The notes below the pieces were generated by a model, which was not told the origin of the DNA, did not search any database, and was given only the letters and a program-made list of their open reading frames with translations. This document shows positions 6,951 through 15,985 of a DNA stretch of 64,000 bases, piece by piece; positions within the stretch are counted from its first letter, which is position 1, and every line of letters starts with the position of its first letter. Both the position numbers and the translations under genes were made by a program. Source of the stretch: CBDIDH01 sp965277595 (lineage in GTDB: Bacteria; Planctomycetota; Planctomycetia; Isosphaerales; Isosphaeraceae); contig CBDIDH010000001.1 of NCBI GenBank assembly GCA_965277595.1, positions 806,001 to 870,000 on the forward strand, in the 5' to 3' direction.

Positions 6951-9575
6951 ATGATCGATCGAGACCGCTGTCCGGTCTGCGGCAGGGATCGCCCCGCCGG
7001 CGCGGCGGAGGGACTTTGTCCGATCTGCCAGGTCCGCCTGGTGCTGACCGGGATCGCTCCCGAGGCTTCCGAGGTCATCGCGCCTCTCGCGGACCCGATC
7101 GCGTCGGTGCTGGAGGAACTCAAGGAGCCTGAGCCGCCAGAACTGGCCTTCGTTCTGCCCGAAATCGAGCCGGAGGCAATGCCGGAAGTCGAACTCCCCA
7201 CGCCCGCGAGGGAGGTCCAGGACTTCACCGAAGTGCGGATGGCGGAAGGGGAACCGTCGGAATTGCCGGTTCCAGAGATTCGGGCCCCCGACATTTTCGC
7301 GGTGGAACCGAGTTCGGTCGGCTGGTCCTGGGATCGGAACCTCTGGGATCTCTGGGCGACGCGAATTCCAACCTGGACGCACGGGGTCGGGCAAGAGGCG
7401 GGAAGGTCGGGGCTTTACGCAAAGGCGCGAAACTACGCGGCGGGGTTCGCTCCGGGACGGATCACGCCCGAGCGGAAGCGTTGGCTGCTGGCCGCGGCGC
7501 TTGGTGTTTTCGCGGTCGCGGCCGGGCCGGGAATCTCGCTCTGGCACGGGCGGCACGAAGGGCGGAAAGCCCGGAAGTCGATCGCGGTCGTCAAGGCTCC
7601 CCGCCACGCCGCGCCGATCTTGAGCACGCCGCCACCGCCACCGACTCCGCCGGTCGTCGCGACGGTTGCGCCGATTTTGGCAAAACCTGACGACGAGACG
7701 TCGCCGCCGACACTGAAGGCGGTGGATCTGGGTGCGCGCGACGAGGTTTTGCCGCTGATCGAGATGTCGGAAGCCTCGCGGGCCGAGGGGGTTGGGACGC
7801 TGGAGCCGATCAAGGCGAACGACGCCGAGTGCGCCGCGGAAGAGGCCGACCGAAGGCTTCTGGACCGGGCGGTGGAGGCACGCGGGTATGGTCCCGATGA
7901 TCCCGACGGGACGGCTCGCGAGTGGATTTACGCCGGGGCGTTTCGAGACGCCGGGATTGATCCCGACACGCTCGCGGCCGACGCGGCGCAGGCGAAGATC
8001 AAGGGGCGTCCGGCGGCGACAGCGGCGGAGATGATTGAGGCCCTGGACGTCTGGGCGTCGGTCCGACGTGGGCGAGGCGACCGCGAAGGCGCCAATCGCT
8101 TGACCGAGATTGCCCGGCTGGCCGATCCTGATCCCTGGCGGGACCGGGTCCGATCGGCCCTGAAGAATCCCGAAGGCGCCGCGAGCCTCGCGGAACTGGT
8201 CAAGCTGGCGAGGGCCACGCCCGTTGCCGACGTCTCGGCGACGAGCATGGACCTGCTCGGCCGGTCGCTTGCCGACCTCGGCGATTTTCCGGCGGCGGAG
8301 ACGGTGCTCCGGCTGGCGCATCAGCGACATCCGGCTGATCCCTGGGTGAGTCACGACCTGGCCGAGGTCCTGGTCCGGCTCGGTCGCGACGACGACGCGA
8401 TCCGGTTCGACACCGCGGCGCGTTCGATTCGGCCCGAGGCCGCCCATGCGCTCGCGCACACGCTGGCGAGGGTCGGCGAGACCGACGACGCGATCGCCGT
8501 CTTTCGCGACCTGGTCAAGCGTCGGCCGGGAGACGCCCGGCAACTTGCCTGCCTCGGCCGGACCCTGAAGGAGGCCGGGCGGAGCGCGGAAGGCGACGCG
8601 ACGCTCGATGCGGCGATTGCCGCCTATCGCGCCGGGTTGAAGGCGAAGGCTGATGATTCGATCGCTCACGACGGCCTTGGCCTGGCCCTTCTGGCCCGAG
8701 GCGAGCTTGCCGATGCCGTGGGCGAGATTCGCGAGGCGGTCCGGCTCAAGCCCGATTTCGCCCGCGCTCATCTGGATCTCGGTAACGTTCTGACCGAACA
8801 GGGCCGGGCCGACCCGGCGCTCGCCGAGTACAAGCTGGCGGTCCTCCTTCAACCGGGTTTTGGCGAGGCGAGGCGTCGGCTTGGCCTGGCGTTTTGCGCC
8901 TCGGGTCAATATGACGAGGCGGCGACCGAGCTGCGCGAGGCGGTGAAGGCCCGGCCCGATGATCTGGCGAGTCTCGATGCCTTGGGGACGGCTCTGAGCG
9001 CCTCGGATCGGTTTGATGAGGCGATCGCGGTCTATCGGGAGGCGGTGCGGAGTCGGCCCAAGGACGCGATGATGCACAATCGCCTGGGCGTTCTGCTCTT
9101 CGATCGCAAGCACGACGCCGCGGGAGCGATCGCGGCGTTTCGCGAATCCGCTCGGCTTCAACCTGGCCTGGCCGAGGCCCATTTCAACCTTGGCAACGCT
9201 TTGAAGGCGGACGGTCGGCTGAACGAGGCGCTTGTGGAATCTCGCGAGGCGGCCCGATTAAAGCCCGACTATGCCGAGGCGTATGTCAATATCGGCCTCT
9301 TGCTCCGTGGTGGCGGTCGACTTGACGACGCGATCGCCGCTTATCGCGAAGCCGCCCGCCTCAAGCCCGACCTGGCCGAGGCTCACCTCTGTCTCGGCTA
9401 CGCGTTGACCGCCCGGGGCGACCTCACCGGCGCGGCCGATGCGTACCAACAGTTGCTCCGGCTCCGGCCCGATGACGCCGAGGCCCGCCGCCTTCTCGAT
9501 TCGGTTCGCCAGCCCTCGGCATCATCGGCCGATCCCCTTCTGCAACAGAGCGGAGCCGACTCGCCCACGAAATGA
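6951..9575 (+). CDS. Zinc-ribbon, membrane-anchored TPR protein
   Basis: 874 residues from ATG 6951 with AGGAGG 7 bases upstream. The N-terminus has a two-knuckle zinc ribbon (CPVCGRDRP and CPICQVRL). An acidic linker, one transmembrane helix near residues 180-200 (WLLAAALGVFAVAAG) and a Pro-rich stretch follow. From about residue 400 onward the protein is a long array of tetratricopeptide repeats (for example DSIAHDGLGLALLARGELADAVGEI and LAEAHFNLGNALKADGRLNEAL). TPR arrays are protein-interaction scaffolds. No enzymatic domain is visible. The end of the gene leads straight into a large heptad array. A second protein with the same zinc-ribbon/TM/TPR plan is encoded at 47783-50350. Confidence 0.8.
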   Translation: MIDRDRCPVCGRDRPAGAAEGLCPICQVRLVLTGIAPEASEVIAPLADPIASVLEELKEPEPPELAFVLPEIEPEAMPEVELPTPAREVQDFTEVRMAEGEPSELPVPEIRAPDIFAVEPSSVGWSWDRNLWDLWATRIPTWTHGVGQEAGRSGLYAKARNYAAGFAPGRITPERKRWLLAAALGVFAVAAGPGISLWHGRHEGRKARKSIAVVKAPRHAAPILSTPPPPPTPPVVATVAPILAKPDDETSPPTLKAVDLGARDEVLPLIEMSEASRAEGVGTLEPIKANDAECAAEEADRRLLDRAVEARGYGPDDPDGTAREWIYAGAFRDAGIDPDTLAADAAQAKIKGRPAATAAEMIEALDVWASVRRGRGDREGANRLTEIARLADPDPWRDRVRSALKNPEGAASLAELVKLARATPVADVSATSMDLLGRSLADLGDFPAAETVLRLAHQRHPADPWVSHDLAEVLVRLGRDDDAIRFDTAARSIRPEAAHALAHTLARVGETDDAIAVFRDLVKRRPGDARQLACLGRTLKEAGRSAEGDATLDAAIAAYRAGLKAKADDSIAHDGLGLALLARGELADAVGEIREAVRLKPDFARAHLDLGNVLTEQGRADPALAEYKLAVLLQPGFGEARRRLGLAFCASGQYDEAATELREAVKARPDDLASLDALGTALSASDRFDEAIAVYREAVRSRPKDAMMHNRLGVLLFDRKHDAAGAIAAFRESARLQPGLAEAHFNLGNALKADGRLNEALVESREAARLKPDYAEAYVNIGLLLRGGGRLDDAIAAYREAARLKPDLAEAHLCLGYALTARGDLTGAADAYQQLLRLRPDDAEARRLLDSVRQPSASSADPLLQQSGADSPTK

Positions 9576-9660
9576 CGGTAGACCCGGCTTGCTCGGGGGT
9601 TCCGGCTTGTGAGATGCTGGCTTTTCCCGCGAGGAAGGCGCGAGGCAAAGGGCTTCGACG

Positions 9661-9938
9661 CGAGAATTGCAGGGTCTATCGTTCCATGACCGATGACCAA
9701 AAGACAGAAATTATCGGTCATGGGTCATCGGTCATGGGTCATCGGTCATGGGTCATGGGTCATGGGTCATCGGTCATCGGTCATGGGTCATCGGTCATCG
9801 GTCATGGGTCATCGGTCATGGGTCATCGGTCATGGGTCATGGGTCATGGGTCATCGGTCATCGGTCATGGGTCATGGGTCATGGGTCATCGGTCATCGGT
9901 CATCGGTCATGGGTCATCGGGACTTTGCAGTCCTCCTG
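9661..9938. repeat. Expanded heptad element (copy 2): 29 units of T[C/G]GGTCA
   Basis: This fills most of the 409-base gap 9576-9984. A short left arm (TGACCGATGACCAA) is followed by 29 uninterrupted 7-base units at 9714-9916, each TCGGTCA or TGGGTCA, then GGGACTTTGCAGTCCTCCTG. The right end matches the terminal repeat of the family; the left end (GAATTGCAGGGTCT) is a degenerate version. Units 1-11 and 13-23 have the same C/G order, which indicates an internal 84-bp duplication. Confidence 0.93.
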
Positions 9939-9984
9939 AGAGCTTTGACTCAAGGGTCGGACTAAATCGGGGAAAGGGAAACCG

Positions 9985-10464
9985 ATGGGATTCTTCGAGA
10001 CGCTGCGCCGGGTGCTGACGGGGGGGGAGATTGGCGGGGAGGATTGGCCGATCGATCGGAGGCTGGGAGCGGCCTGGGATGTGAATGAGGTCGGTTCGGG
10101 GGCCGATGATGCGACGAATCGGCCGGTCGAGGGGACAAGTGGATTCGATCGGCAGCAGTGGGAGAAGAAGCTTCAGCGCGTGCTCGGCGGTCTGCCCGGC
10201 ACGCGGGGCGAGTGGAACGACCTCTTGACCGAGGCCGCCGCCCTTGGCTTCAACGCGGAATGGGTCGAGGCCAGGAAGCGCGACGAGTTCGTGCTTCTGG
10301 TTCGACGCGCGGTGGCCGATCGCTGCGTGACCGAGGCCGAGCACTGGACGCTTGAGATGGCTCGCGACCTGATCGGCCTGACCGAGTCGGACGCCGAGGC
10401 GGTCTTGAGAGCGATTGTTGCCGAGGCGAACGCCTTTTACGGCAAGGCCGTCGTCGAGGAATGA
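9985..10464 (+). CDS. Hypothetical protein with TerB-like C-terminal domain
   Basis: 159 residues starting MGFFETLRRVL. The N-terminal half is low in recognisable structure. The C-terminal part (about 90-155: EFVLLVRRAVADRCVTEAE, then ARDLIGLTESDAEAVLRAIV) looks like the helical TerB/DUF533 type, in which an acidic helical bundle binds metal or partners. Assignment rests on pattern only. It lies 27 bases before the stop of the convergent response-regulator gene. Confidence 0.5.
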   Translation: MGFFETLRRVLTGGEIGGEDWPIDRRLGAAWDVNEVGSGADDATNRPVEGTSGFDRQQWEKKLQRVLGGLPGTRGEWNDLLTEAAALGFNAEWVEARKRDEFVLLVRRAVADRCVTEAEHWTLEMARDLIGLTESDAEAVLRAIVAEANAFYGKAVVEE

Positions 10465-10492
10465 CGGAAATGGTCTGGCGGGCGATCCGGGT

Positions 10493-10849
10493 TCAGGGCT
10501 TCGAGGTCGACCCGTCTTTCCAGACGTCGGAGATATTCACCGGCTTTTCGAACCAGGCTTCGGGCATCAGGCCGCGCGCGATTTTCAACTGATCGGCGTC
10601 GTCGATGCCGGTGGTGATGGCGACGCGGGTTGCGAGCCTGGCGTCCTTGACCTTGCGAAGGATCTCCTCGCCGCCGCCGTCGGGGAGCCGAAGGTCAAGG
10701 ATCAGGTAGTCGGGGGGCGGGTCGAGACTGGCCAGACCCTCGGCGAGTGTCGACGCGACGACGACGTCCCAGCCGCGCTGGGCGAAGACCATCTGCCAGA
10801 CCGTCCGCATCGAGACGTCATCTTCAACGATGAGTAACCTCGGTCGCAA
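10493..10849 (-). CDS. Single-domain response regulator (receiver)
   Basis: 118 residues from TTG 10849, with AAGGAG 7 bases upstream. A complete receiver domain: acidic pair at 10-11 (VEDD), phosphoacceptor D52 in LILDLRLPDG, switch T79/T80 and conserved K102 in FEKPV. No output domain, so it must act by protein contact or as a phosphorelay intermediate. No kinase gene is adjacent; it stands alone and convergent to the TerB-like gene. Confidence 0.88.
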   Translation of the reverse strand: MRPRLLIVEDDVSMRTVWQMVFAQRGWDVVVASTLAEGLASLDPPPDYLILDLRLPDGGGEEILRKVKDARLATRVAITTGIDDADQLKIARGLMPEAWFEKPVNISDVWKDGSTSKP

Positions 10850-10964
10850 GGCGGGCTCCTTGGTTTTTTCTTAGACGCAAGGGGAAGTCGAAGACAGGGA
10901 TCTTGCCATTTTAGCGGGTTCCCGGCTCCGTGAATATGGAAAGGTCATTGGGCGTGACAAAGAG

Positions 10965-11042
10965 TGGGGGGAAAGGGCAAAGAGCGTAAAACTCGGGGGG
11001 ATTGAGCGTAAAAGGCGAAGGGGGAGCGTAAAGGACGAAAGG
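10965..11042. repeat. Short GAGCGTAAA direct repeats
   Basis: In the 197-base gap between two minus-strand genes, the string GAGCGTAAA occurs three times within purine-rich sequence (GAGCGTAAAACTCGG, GAGCGTAAAAGGCG, GAGCGTAAAGGACG). The copies are direct, not inverted. Function unknown; they could be a degenerate tandem repeat. Confidence 0.5.
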
Positions 11043-11046
11043 GGAA

Positions 11047-11664
11047 TCACCAGGGGGGAACGGAGATTTCGGAGCCGGATTCGACGTCGTGGAAGGTGGG
11101 GGTGAGGTTCGAGAGATCGAGAAGGGCGAAGGTGCGCGAGGTGGTGACGCGGGGGGCGGAGATGACCGAGCCGGGGTTGATGACGAGACCTTCGGGACAG
11201 TGGAAGGCCATCGGCAGATGGGTGTGGCCGATGACGAGGAAATCAGCCTGAAGCATCGTCAGCCAGTCGCGGAGGACGCGGGGAGGGTGGTCCTTGCGGG
11301 TGACGAACTCCATGTCGTCAAAGGGCGAGCCGTGGACGACGACGCCAATGCGCTTTTCCCAGGAAATCGCCAGGTCAAAGGGCGTCGCGGCGACGAACTG
11401 AAGGGTCTCGGCCGAAGGAATGCCGCCGCCAAAGGGGTCGGGAACGCCAGGGCCGCGTTCGAGAGCCCAGCGGTCGTGATTGCCGCGAACCGAGGCCACC
11501 TGATGCTCGGCGAGAAAGGCCGAGGCGCGGTCGGGCGAGGGGCCGTACCCGCAGACGTCCCCGGCGCAGACGATCCGATCCGCGCCAAGAAGGATCAGGT
11601 GAGACCAGGCGAGTTCCAGGGCAACAGGGTCGCCGTGGACGTCGGAAATGAGGCCAAGCTTCAC
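11047..11664 (-). CDS. Calcineurin-like metallophosphoesterase (YfcE/MJ0936 type)
   Basis: 205 residues from GTG 11664 (KLGLISDVHGD), 7 bases after the proC stop. The metal-binding signature is complete: DVHGD, GDVCGYGP, GNHDRW, VVHGS and GHTHLPM. Proteins of this small class are manganese phosphodiesterases or phosphatases of uncertain physiological substrate. The frame is open further upstream inside proC, but the family N-terminus and the spacing favour the GTG. Probably cotranscribed with proC. Confidence 0.85.
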   Translation of the reverse strand: MKLGLISDVHGDPVALELAWSHLILLGADRIVCAGDVCGYGPSPDRASAFLAEHQVASVRGNHDRWALERGPGVPDPFGGGIPSAETLQFVAATPFDLAISWEKRIGVVVHGSPFDDMEFVTRKDHPPRVLRDWLTMLQADFLVIGHTHLPMAFHCPEGLVINPGSVISAPRVTTSRTFALLDLSNLTPTFHDVESGSEISVPPW

Positions 11665-11671
11665 GAGTGGT

Positions 11672-12553
11672 TCAGGCTCCTCGGGGCGGAAGGGGCGGGG
11701 GCGTCGACGCCCGCGCGGCGTTCGTGGCGAGTTCGGCCGAACGCTCGGTCGCGGCCTGAACCGCATTCATCAACGCGGCGCGGACGCCGCCGCGTTCCAG
11801 GGCATGAAGGCCGGCAATGGTCGTGCCGCCGGGACTGGTGACCTGATCCTTGAGGACGCCGGGATGCTCGCCGGTTTCCAGGACCATCCGGGCGGCGCCC
11901 AGAACGGTCTGCGCGGCAAGAGCCGTGGCAATGTCGCGCGGCAGGCCGACGCGGACCCCGCCATCGGACAAAGCCTCGATCATCACGTAAACGAAGGCCG
12001 GGCCGCTTCCCGAAAGTCCCGTGACCGCGTCAAGCAAGGTCTCGGGGACGCGATAGGCGCGACCGACCGACTCAAGGCAGGACCGGACGATGGCCTCGTC
12101 GTCGCGCGCTTCGGGTCCGAGGCTATAGGCCGAGGCCCCCGCGCCGAGCAACGAAGGAGTGTTGGGCATGACCCGGACGAGCCGCCGGTCCTTGCCGAGA
12201 CCTGCTTCCAGGGTCGCCGTCGAGACTCCCGCGGCGATCGAGATAATGAGGTGATCGGCGGTGACCTTCTCGCGGATCTGCGGCAAGACCTTGGGGAGGC
12301 TCTGCGGCTTGACGGCGAGGACGAGGACGTTGCTACGCGCGACGACCTCGGTATTGGATTCAACGACGAGGACGCCGGTCTCGCGCGCGAGGGCGTCACG
12401 CGTCGCCTCGTCGGGGTCGCTGGCCGAGATGGCGGAAGGTTCGGCCGCCCCGGCGCGGATCATCCCGCGAATCAGGGCCGAGGCCATTCGGCCCGCTCCG
12501 ATGAATCCCCAGCGCAACGATGATGATGATGTTGTCGTACCGGCCTCCGCCAT
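11672..12553 (-). CDS. proC: Pyrroline-5-carboxylate reductase
   Basis: 293 residues from ATG 12553, which has GGAGGG about 6 bases upstream. It catalyses the NAD(P)H-dependent last step of proline synthesis. The dinucleotide-binding motif GFIGAGRMASALIRG is at 17-31, followed by LAVKPQ, RVMPNTPSLLGAG, and the family signature region LSGSGPAFVYVMIEAL and VTSPGGTTIAGL. Length is normal to slightly long because of a short Ser/Thr-rich N-terminus and an Ala/Pro-rich tail. It is followed immediately by the phosphoesterase gene. Confidence 0.95.
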   Translation of the reverse strand: MAEAGTTTSSSSLRWGFIGAGRMASALIRGMIRAGAAEPSAISASDPDEATRDALARETGVLVVESNTEVVARSNVLVLAVKPQSLPKVLPQIREKVTADHLIISIAAGVSTATLEAGLGKDRRLVRVMPNTPSLLGAGASAYSLGPEARDDEAIVRSCLESVGRAYRVPETLLDAVTGLSGSGPAFVYVMIEALSDGGVRVGLPRDIATALAAQTVLGAARMVLETGEHPGVLKDQVTSPGGTTIAGLHALERGGVRAALMNAVQAATERSAELATNAARASTPPPLPPRGA

Positions 12554-12655
12554 GCGCACCCTCCGAGCCTGTCCGGGCCTTTCGCGGGAACGAGTTGTCT
12601 GTATTCTTATCTACCGCGCGGGGGCCGTTGCCGTCCACGACCGGGGCCGGACAGA

Positions 12656-12769
12656 CAGGGGGATTGCAAAGTCTGTAATTCCAAATGACCGATGACCAAG
12701 GACCGATGACCAAGAGAAGAGATATTTCGGTCATTGGTCATTGGTCATTAGGACTTTGCAATTCTTCTG
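12656..12769. repeat. Heptad hairpin element (copy 3)
   Basis: 114 bp in the 351-base gap between divergent proC and the DUF1080 gene. Terminal inverted repeats CAGGGGGATTGCAAAGTC and GACTTTGCAATTCTTCTG. The inner left arm (ATGACCGATGACCAAGGACC) is complementary to the inner right arm (GGTCATTGGTCATTGGTCAT) across a loop of about 15 bases. Not expanded. Nothing else is seen in 12554-12904 except the ribosome site of the next gene. Confidence 0.9.
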
Positions 12770-12904
12770 GCCGGACTTGCCGGGTCGGTCGGGCAGAGTG
12801 TTGACCGGCCGAGGGGCATCGGTCACATTGGTCGCCAACCGCGCGGATCGCGAGAAGTCGGGCGCGGCCGGCGGTCTGACTCGAACGGACAGGGAGCCCT
12901 CGAC

Positions 12905-13666
12905 ATGCGAACCTTGGCACGTAATGCGACATTTCCCGCTTGCCTGGCCCTGGCGGCTCTGATCGTCATCCTTGTCCTTCCGGTCAGGGCCGACGAGTCT
13001 GGGCCGTATGGCGATCTCGGCGATCTCAAGATTGCCAGGACGCAAGATAAAACCGACACCCCGCCGGTCCCGCCGCCGAGCGAGGCGATCGTGCTTTTTG
13101 ATGGCAAGGATCTGGACTCGTGGGTCAAGACCGACGGCCGGACCCCCGCGCCCTGGAAGCTCGTCGACGGCGGCGCGATGCAGGTTAATAACGGGAGCAT
13201 CATGACCCGCCAGAACTTCGGCGGTCATTTCAAGCTGCACGTTGAGTTCCGCGTGCCCTATATGCCCAGGGCGAGCGGCCAGGGGCGCGGCAATAGCGGC
13301 GTGTATCTTCAGGGGCGGTACGAGGTTCAGGTGCTCGACAGCTACGGCCTCGACAGCAAGGATAATGACTGCGGCGGGATTTATCAGGTGGCCAAGCCCC
13401 GGGTGAACGCGTGCAAGGCCCCGACCGTCTGGCAGAGCTATGATATTGATTTCACCGCGCCGGTGTTTGAAAACGGCAAGAAGGTCAAGGCCGCCCGGAT
13501 CAGCGTCGTTCAGAACGGCGAGCTGATCCATCAGGACGTTGCGATTCCCGTTGACAACACCGTGGCCGGCATGGGGGGCGACCCGAGCAAGCCAGGGCCG
13601 ATCATGCTTCAGGACCACGGGAATCCGGTGCAGTATCGGAATATCTGGCTGGTTCCGGGAGAATGA
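12905..13666 (+). CDS. Secreted DUF1080 (3-keto-disaccharide hydrolase-type) protein
   Basis: 253 residues from ATG 12905 with GGGAG upstream. A signal peptide (LALAALIVILVLPVRADE) directs export. The body is a single concanavalin-like DUF1080 domain: AIVLFDGKDLDSWV, GGAMQVNNGSIMT, FKLHVEFRVP, GNSGVYLQGRYEVQVLDSYG, and a final LQDHGNPVQYRNIWL. Members hydrolyse 3-keto-glycosides or bind glycans and are abundant in planctomycetes. The MFS transporter gene starts 17 bases downstream, suggesting release of a sugar followed by uptake, but the substrate is not evident. Confidence 0.9.
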   Translation: MRTLARNATFPACLALAALIVILVLPVRADESGPYGDLGDLKIARTQDKTDTPPVPPPSEAIVLFDGKDLDSWVKTDGRTPAPWKLVDGGAMQVNNGSIMTRQNFGGHFKLHVEFRVPYMPRASGQGRGNSGVYLQGRYEVQVLDSYGLDSKDNDCGGIYQVAKPRVNACKAPTVWQSYDIDFTAPVFENGKKVKAARISVVQNGELIHQDVAIPVDNTVAGMGGDPSKPGPIMLQDHGNPVQYRNIWLVPGE

Positions 13667-13683
13667 CCGATGCACGTTGATCG

Positions 13684-14910
13684 ATGACCGAAGGGCCGGA
13701 GGGGAATCGGGCGGCCTGGGGACGCGTGGCGGTCTTTGGCGCCTTGACGTTTTTGCAGGGGGTCATCGAGCCGACCGAGGGCTTGCTGGCGCAGCCGGTT
13801 CGGGCAAGGTTGATCGGGTGGGGATGCGGGGCAGGGGAGATTGGCCGGTTCGCGGCGGTTCTGGGACTGCCCTGGGCGATCAAGCCGCTGCTCGGAGCGA
13901 TCTCCGATTCTTTGCCGCTGGGACGCGACCGGCGGCGAAACGATGTGATCGCCGCCGGAACCATTGGCGCGTTGGCGTTTCTGGTCCTGGCCATTGTGCC
14001 CGAGGCAAGTGGCTCGGCGAGGGGACTGCTCCTCGGCCTCTTTCTGGCGAGCCTGGCGGTGGCCCTGGCCGATGCCGCGACCGACGCGTTGGTGGTCGAT
14101 TGCGGCCACGCCGACGGTCAGACCGGGCGCTATCAGGCTTCGCAATGGTTTTGCCTGTATGCCTCGGGAGTCATCACCGGAACGACCGCCGGGGCACTGA
14201 GCGCGGGGGGACGGACGCGCGCGGCGCTACTTCTTTGCGCCCTGGCGGCGGTGGCGATGATCGTGATCGCGGCGACGACGGTGAACGAGCCGCCGAGGCG
14301 GTTGGACGTTCGACCACGAAAGCGAGGCGGTTGGACCTGGGAGATCGTCGCCGTCGCCGCGTTTCTGGCGATCGAGAACTTTAACCCAGTCGCGTCAACG
14401 GCCTTGCTTCAAGTCTACATGACCGGGGCGCTTGGCATCAGCGAGCAGGTCTTCGGCAACACGGTCTCGGTTCTCTCGATGGCTTCCATGACATCGGCGG
14501 CGATTTATGGAGCCTTTGGCCCAAGAATCCGGCTGAAGACGCTGACGATCGGCTCGGTTGGCCTGGGGGTCATCAGCAACCTGGTTTACGCGGGGCTGAG
14601 CGGTCCGAAATCGGCGATGGTGGTGACGGTCATCGCCGGGCTGGCGGGGATGTCGGCAACCCTGGTCCAGTTTGAACTCTCGGCGCGGGTCTGTCCGCCG
14701 GGAGCGGCCGGGACGGTCTTCGCGGCCTTGATGGCGGTCTCAAACCTGAGCACGTCGCTGGCGACCTGGCTGGGCGGTCTCTGGTTTGAGAACGCCGCGG
14801 TCGACCGAGGGGCATCGGCCGCCTTTACGACGTTGGTTCTGGCCGGAGCGGGCGTGACGGCGGTCGGCTGGCTCGTCGTACCGTTCTTACCGGGCGATCG
14901 AGAGGGATGA
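13684..14910 (+). CDS. MFS/BT1-type transporter
   Basis: 408 residues, about 12 hydrophobic segments. N-terminal FLQGVIEPTEGLLAQPVRARL, PWAIKPLLGAISDSLPLGRDRRR after helix 2 (the MFS loop 2-3 region, with a BT1/folate-biopterin-like flavour), and AVALADAATDALVVD in helix 4. The start at ATG 13684 has no clear ribosome site; coupling to the DUF1080 gene is plausible. The transported compound cannot be inferred beyond the link to the glycan-active neighbour. Confidence 0.75.
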   Translation: MTEGPEGNRAAWGRVAVFGALTFLQGVIEPTEGLLAQPVRARLIGWGCGAGEIGRFAAVLGLPWAIKPLLGAISDSLPLGRDRRRNDVIAAGTIGALAFLVLAIVPEASGSARGLLLGLFLASLAVALADAATDALVVDCGHADGQTGRYQASQWFCLYASGVITGTTAGALSAGGRTRAALLLCALAAVAMIVIAATTVNEPPRRLDVRPRKRGGWTWEIVAVAAFLAIENFNPVASTALLQVYMTGALGISEQVFGNTVSVLSMASMTSAAIYGAFGPRIRLKTLTIGSVGLGVISNLVYAGLSGPKSAMVVTVIAGLAGMSATLVQFELSARVCPPGAAGTVFAALMAVSNLSTSLATWLGGLWFENAAVDRGASAAFTTLVLAGAGVTAVGWLVVPFLPGDREG

Positions 14911-14927
14911 TTGACGATCCAAAGCGA

Positions 14928-15482
14928 TCACTTCGGCCGTTTGGGTTCGAAGAGGGACTGGGTGCGGACGATCGCGCGTTCGTCGGGAAAGCTGTGGAAG
15001 GCGTGAAGCGTCAGGCCGCTGACCCGGGCCTCGAATCGGAGGTGAGTGATCGGCGCGGGGGCCAGTCGGCTGACGGGCTGGAACCGATGAAAGAGCCGGC
15101 CGCGGTTAGCGTCCAGGGTCATCTCGTCGCTCAGGTGCGCGAAGACCTCGGGGTCGACGCGCTCGACCTCGAAGCAGGTCTGGTATTCGATGGATGAGTT
15201 CGGCCGGAGCGTGGTCGTTCGCTCGTGGCGGATCGGCGAGTGAAAAAGCAGGCCCGACTCGGGCAAGAGCGTCTCGGGACCGGAAAGAATCTCGGTGAGC
15301 CGGACTGCCCCCGCGCGGAAGTTGACCGCGTGTCCCCCTTCGATGATTCGGATGTCGGCCATCCAGTCTTCAAAACTGATCCGGGCGTGTTCCCGGACCG
15401 CGAACCAGTCGGGATGCACCGACCGGCTGAAGACCTGAAAGGCGAGGTCGGCGACCCGAGAACGGCTATGACTGACTCCCAT
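14928..15482 (-). CDS. DUF2617-like protein
   Basis: 184 residues from ATG 15482. Begins VADLAFQVFSRSVHPDWF, continues with IIEGGHAVNFRAGAVRLTEIL and SIEYQTCFEVERVDPEVF, and ends near LTLHAFHSFPDERAIVRTQS. This pattern matches the DUF2617 family as I remember it, a conserved planctomycete/actinobacterial protein of unknown function. No signal peptide or membrane segment. Convergent to the MFS gene with an 18-base gap. Its start faces the IS-disrupted heptad element. Confidence 0.6.
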   Translation of the reverse strand: MGVSHSRSRVADLAFQVFSRSVHPDWFAVREHARISFEDWMADIRIIEGGHAVNFRAGAVRLTEILSGPETLLPESGLLFHSPIRHERTTTLRPNSSIEYQTCFEVERVDPEVFAHLSDEMTLDANRGRLFHRFQPVSRLAPAPITHLRFEARVSGLTLHAFHSFPDERAIVRTQSLFEPKRPK

Positions 15483-15608
15483 GCCCGGTGCCCCTTCTCC
15501 GTACGGTAGGCAGGCTGGGTGACGGAGGGACCGTCACGCGATTGGACCGACTCATATCCAGTATAAAACGCGGTTCCGGTCGACGCAAACCGGGGTGAGA
15601 AAGAGGAA

Positions 15609-15638
15609 GGGATGAGGACCGAGGACCGGGAATCGTGG
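15609..15638. repeat. Left half of a heptad hairpin split by the IS element
   Basis: GGGATGAGGACCGAGGACCG lies directly left of the IS3 element. Its partner is at 16941-16966 on the other side. Both halves become one palindrome when the IS and one target copy are removed. Confidence 0.75.
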
Positions 15639-15709
15639 TGGCCTGCCCCCCGAAACCTGGTCCAGTCTTAATGGGAATCGTACAACTGGCAGAGAGCCAG
15701 GAGCGACCC

Positions 15710-15985
15710 ATGCGAAAACGACCAGGATCGGACCAGATTGCCAAGACCCTCCGAGAGGTTCAGGCCGACCTTGACGCCGGTCTAAATGTTCACCAGGCCT
15801 GCCGCAAGGCCGGCTACGCGACGACCACCTACTACCGTTGGAAGGCCCTCCAGGAGAACCCCGTCACCGCCGAACAACTTCGCGTGTCCGAACTCGAAGC
15901 CGATGTCAGCCGGCTCAAGCTCCTCGTCGCCGAACTGGCCCTGGACCGTCGCATGTTACAGGAGGCCTTGAAAAAAAAGCCATGA
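15710..15985 (+). CDS. IS3-family transposase OrfA (HTH subunit)
   Basis: 91 residues from ATG 15710 (MRKRPGSDQIAKTLREV). The helix-turn-helix DNA-binding part contains VHQACRKAGYATTTYYRWK, followed by a leucine-zipper-like helix (RVSELEADVSRLKLLVAEL). Ends EALKKKP. The run of eight A at 15971-15978 just before the stop is a typical -1 frameshift site that would fuse it to OrfB, giving the OrfAB transposase. Confidence 0.9.
   Translation: MRKRPGSDQIAKTLREVQADLDAGLNVHQACRKAGYATTTYYRWKALQENPVTAEQLRVSELEADVSRLKLLVAELALDRRMLQEALKKKP

Noticed and set aside
6915..9182. 755-residue minus-strand ORF
   Set aside because: Arg/Pro/Gly-rich antisense shadow of the zinc-ribbon TPR gene, typical of GC-rich DNA. 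The plus frame has domains and a ribosome site.
9661..9938. CRISPR array
   Set aside because: The repeats are contiguous 7-bp units without unique spacers, and no cas gene is present in the window.
9572..10018. ORFs rich in MGHGSSVIGHRSWV
   Set aside because: Translation of the T[C/G]GGTCA array between two genes, not a protein-coding gene.
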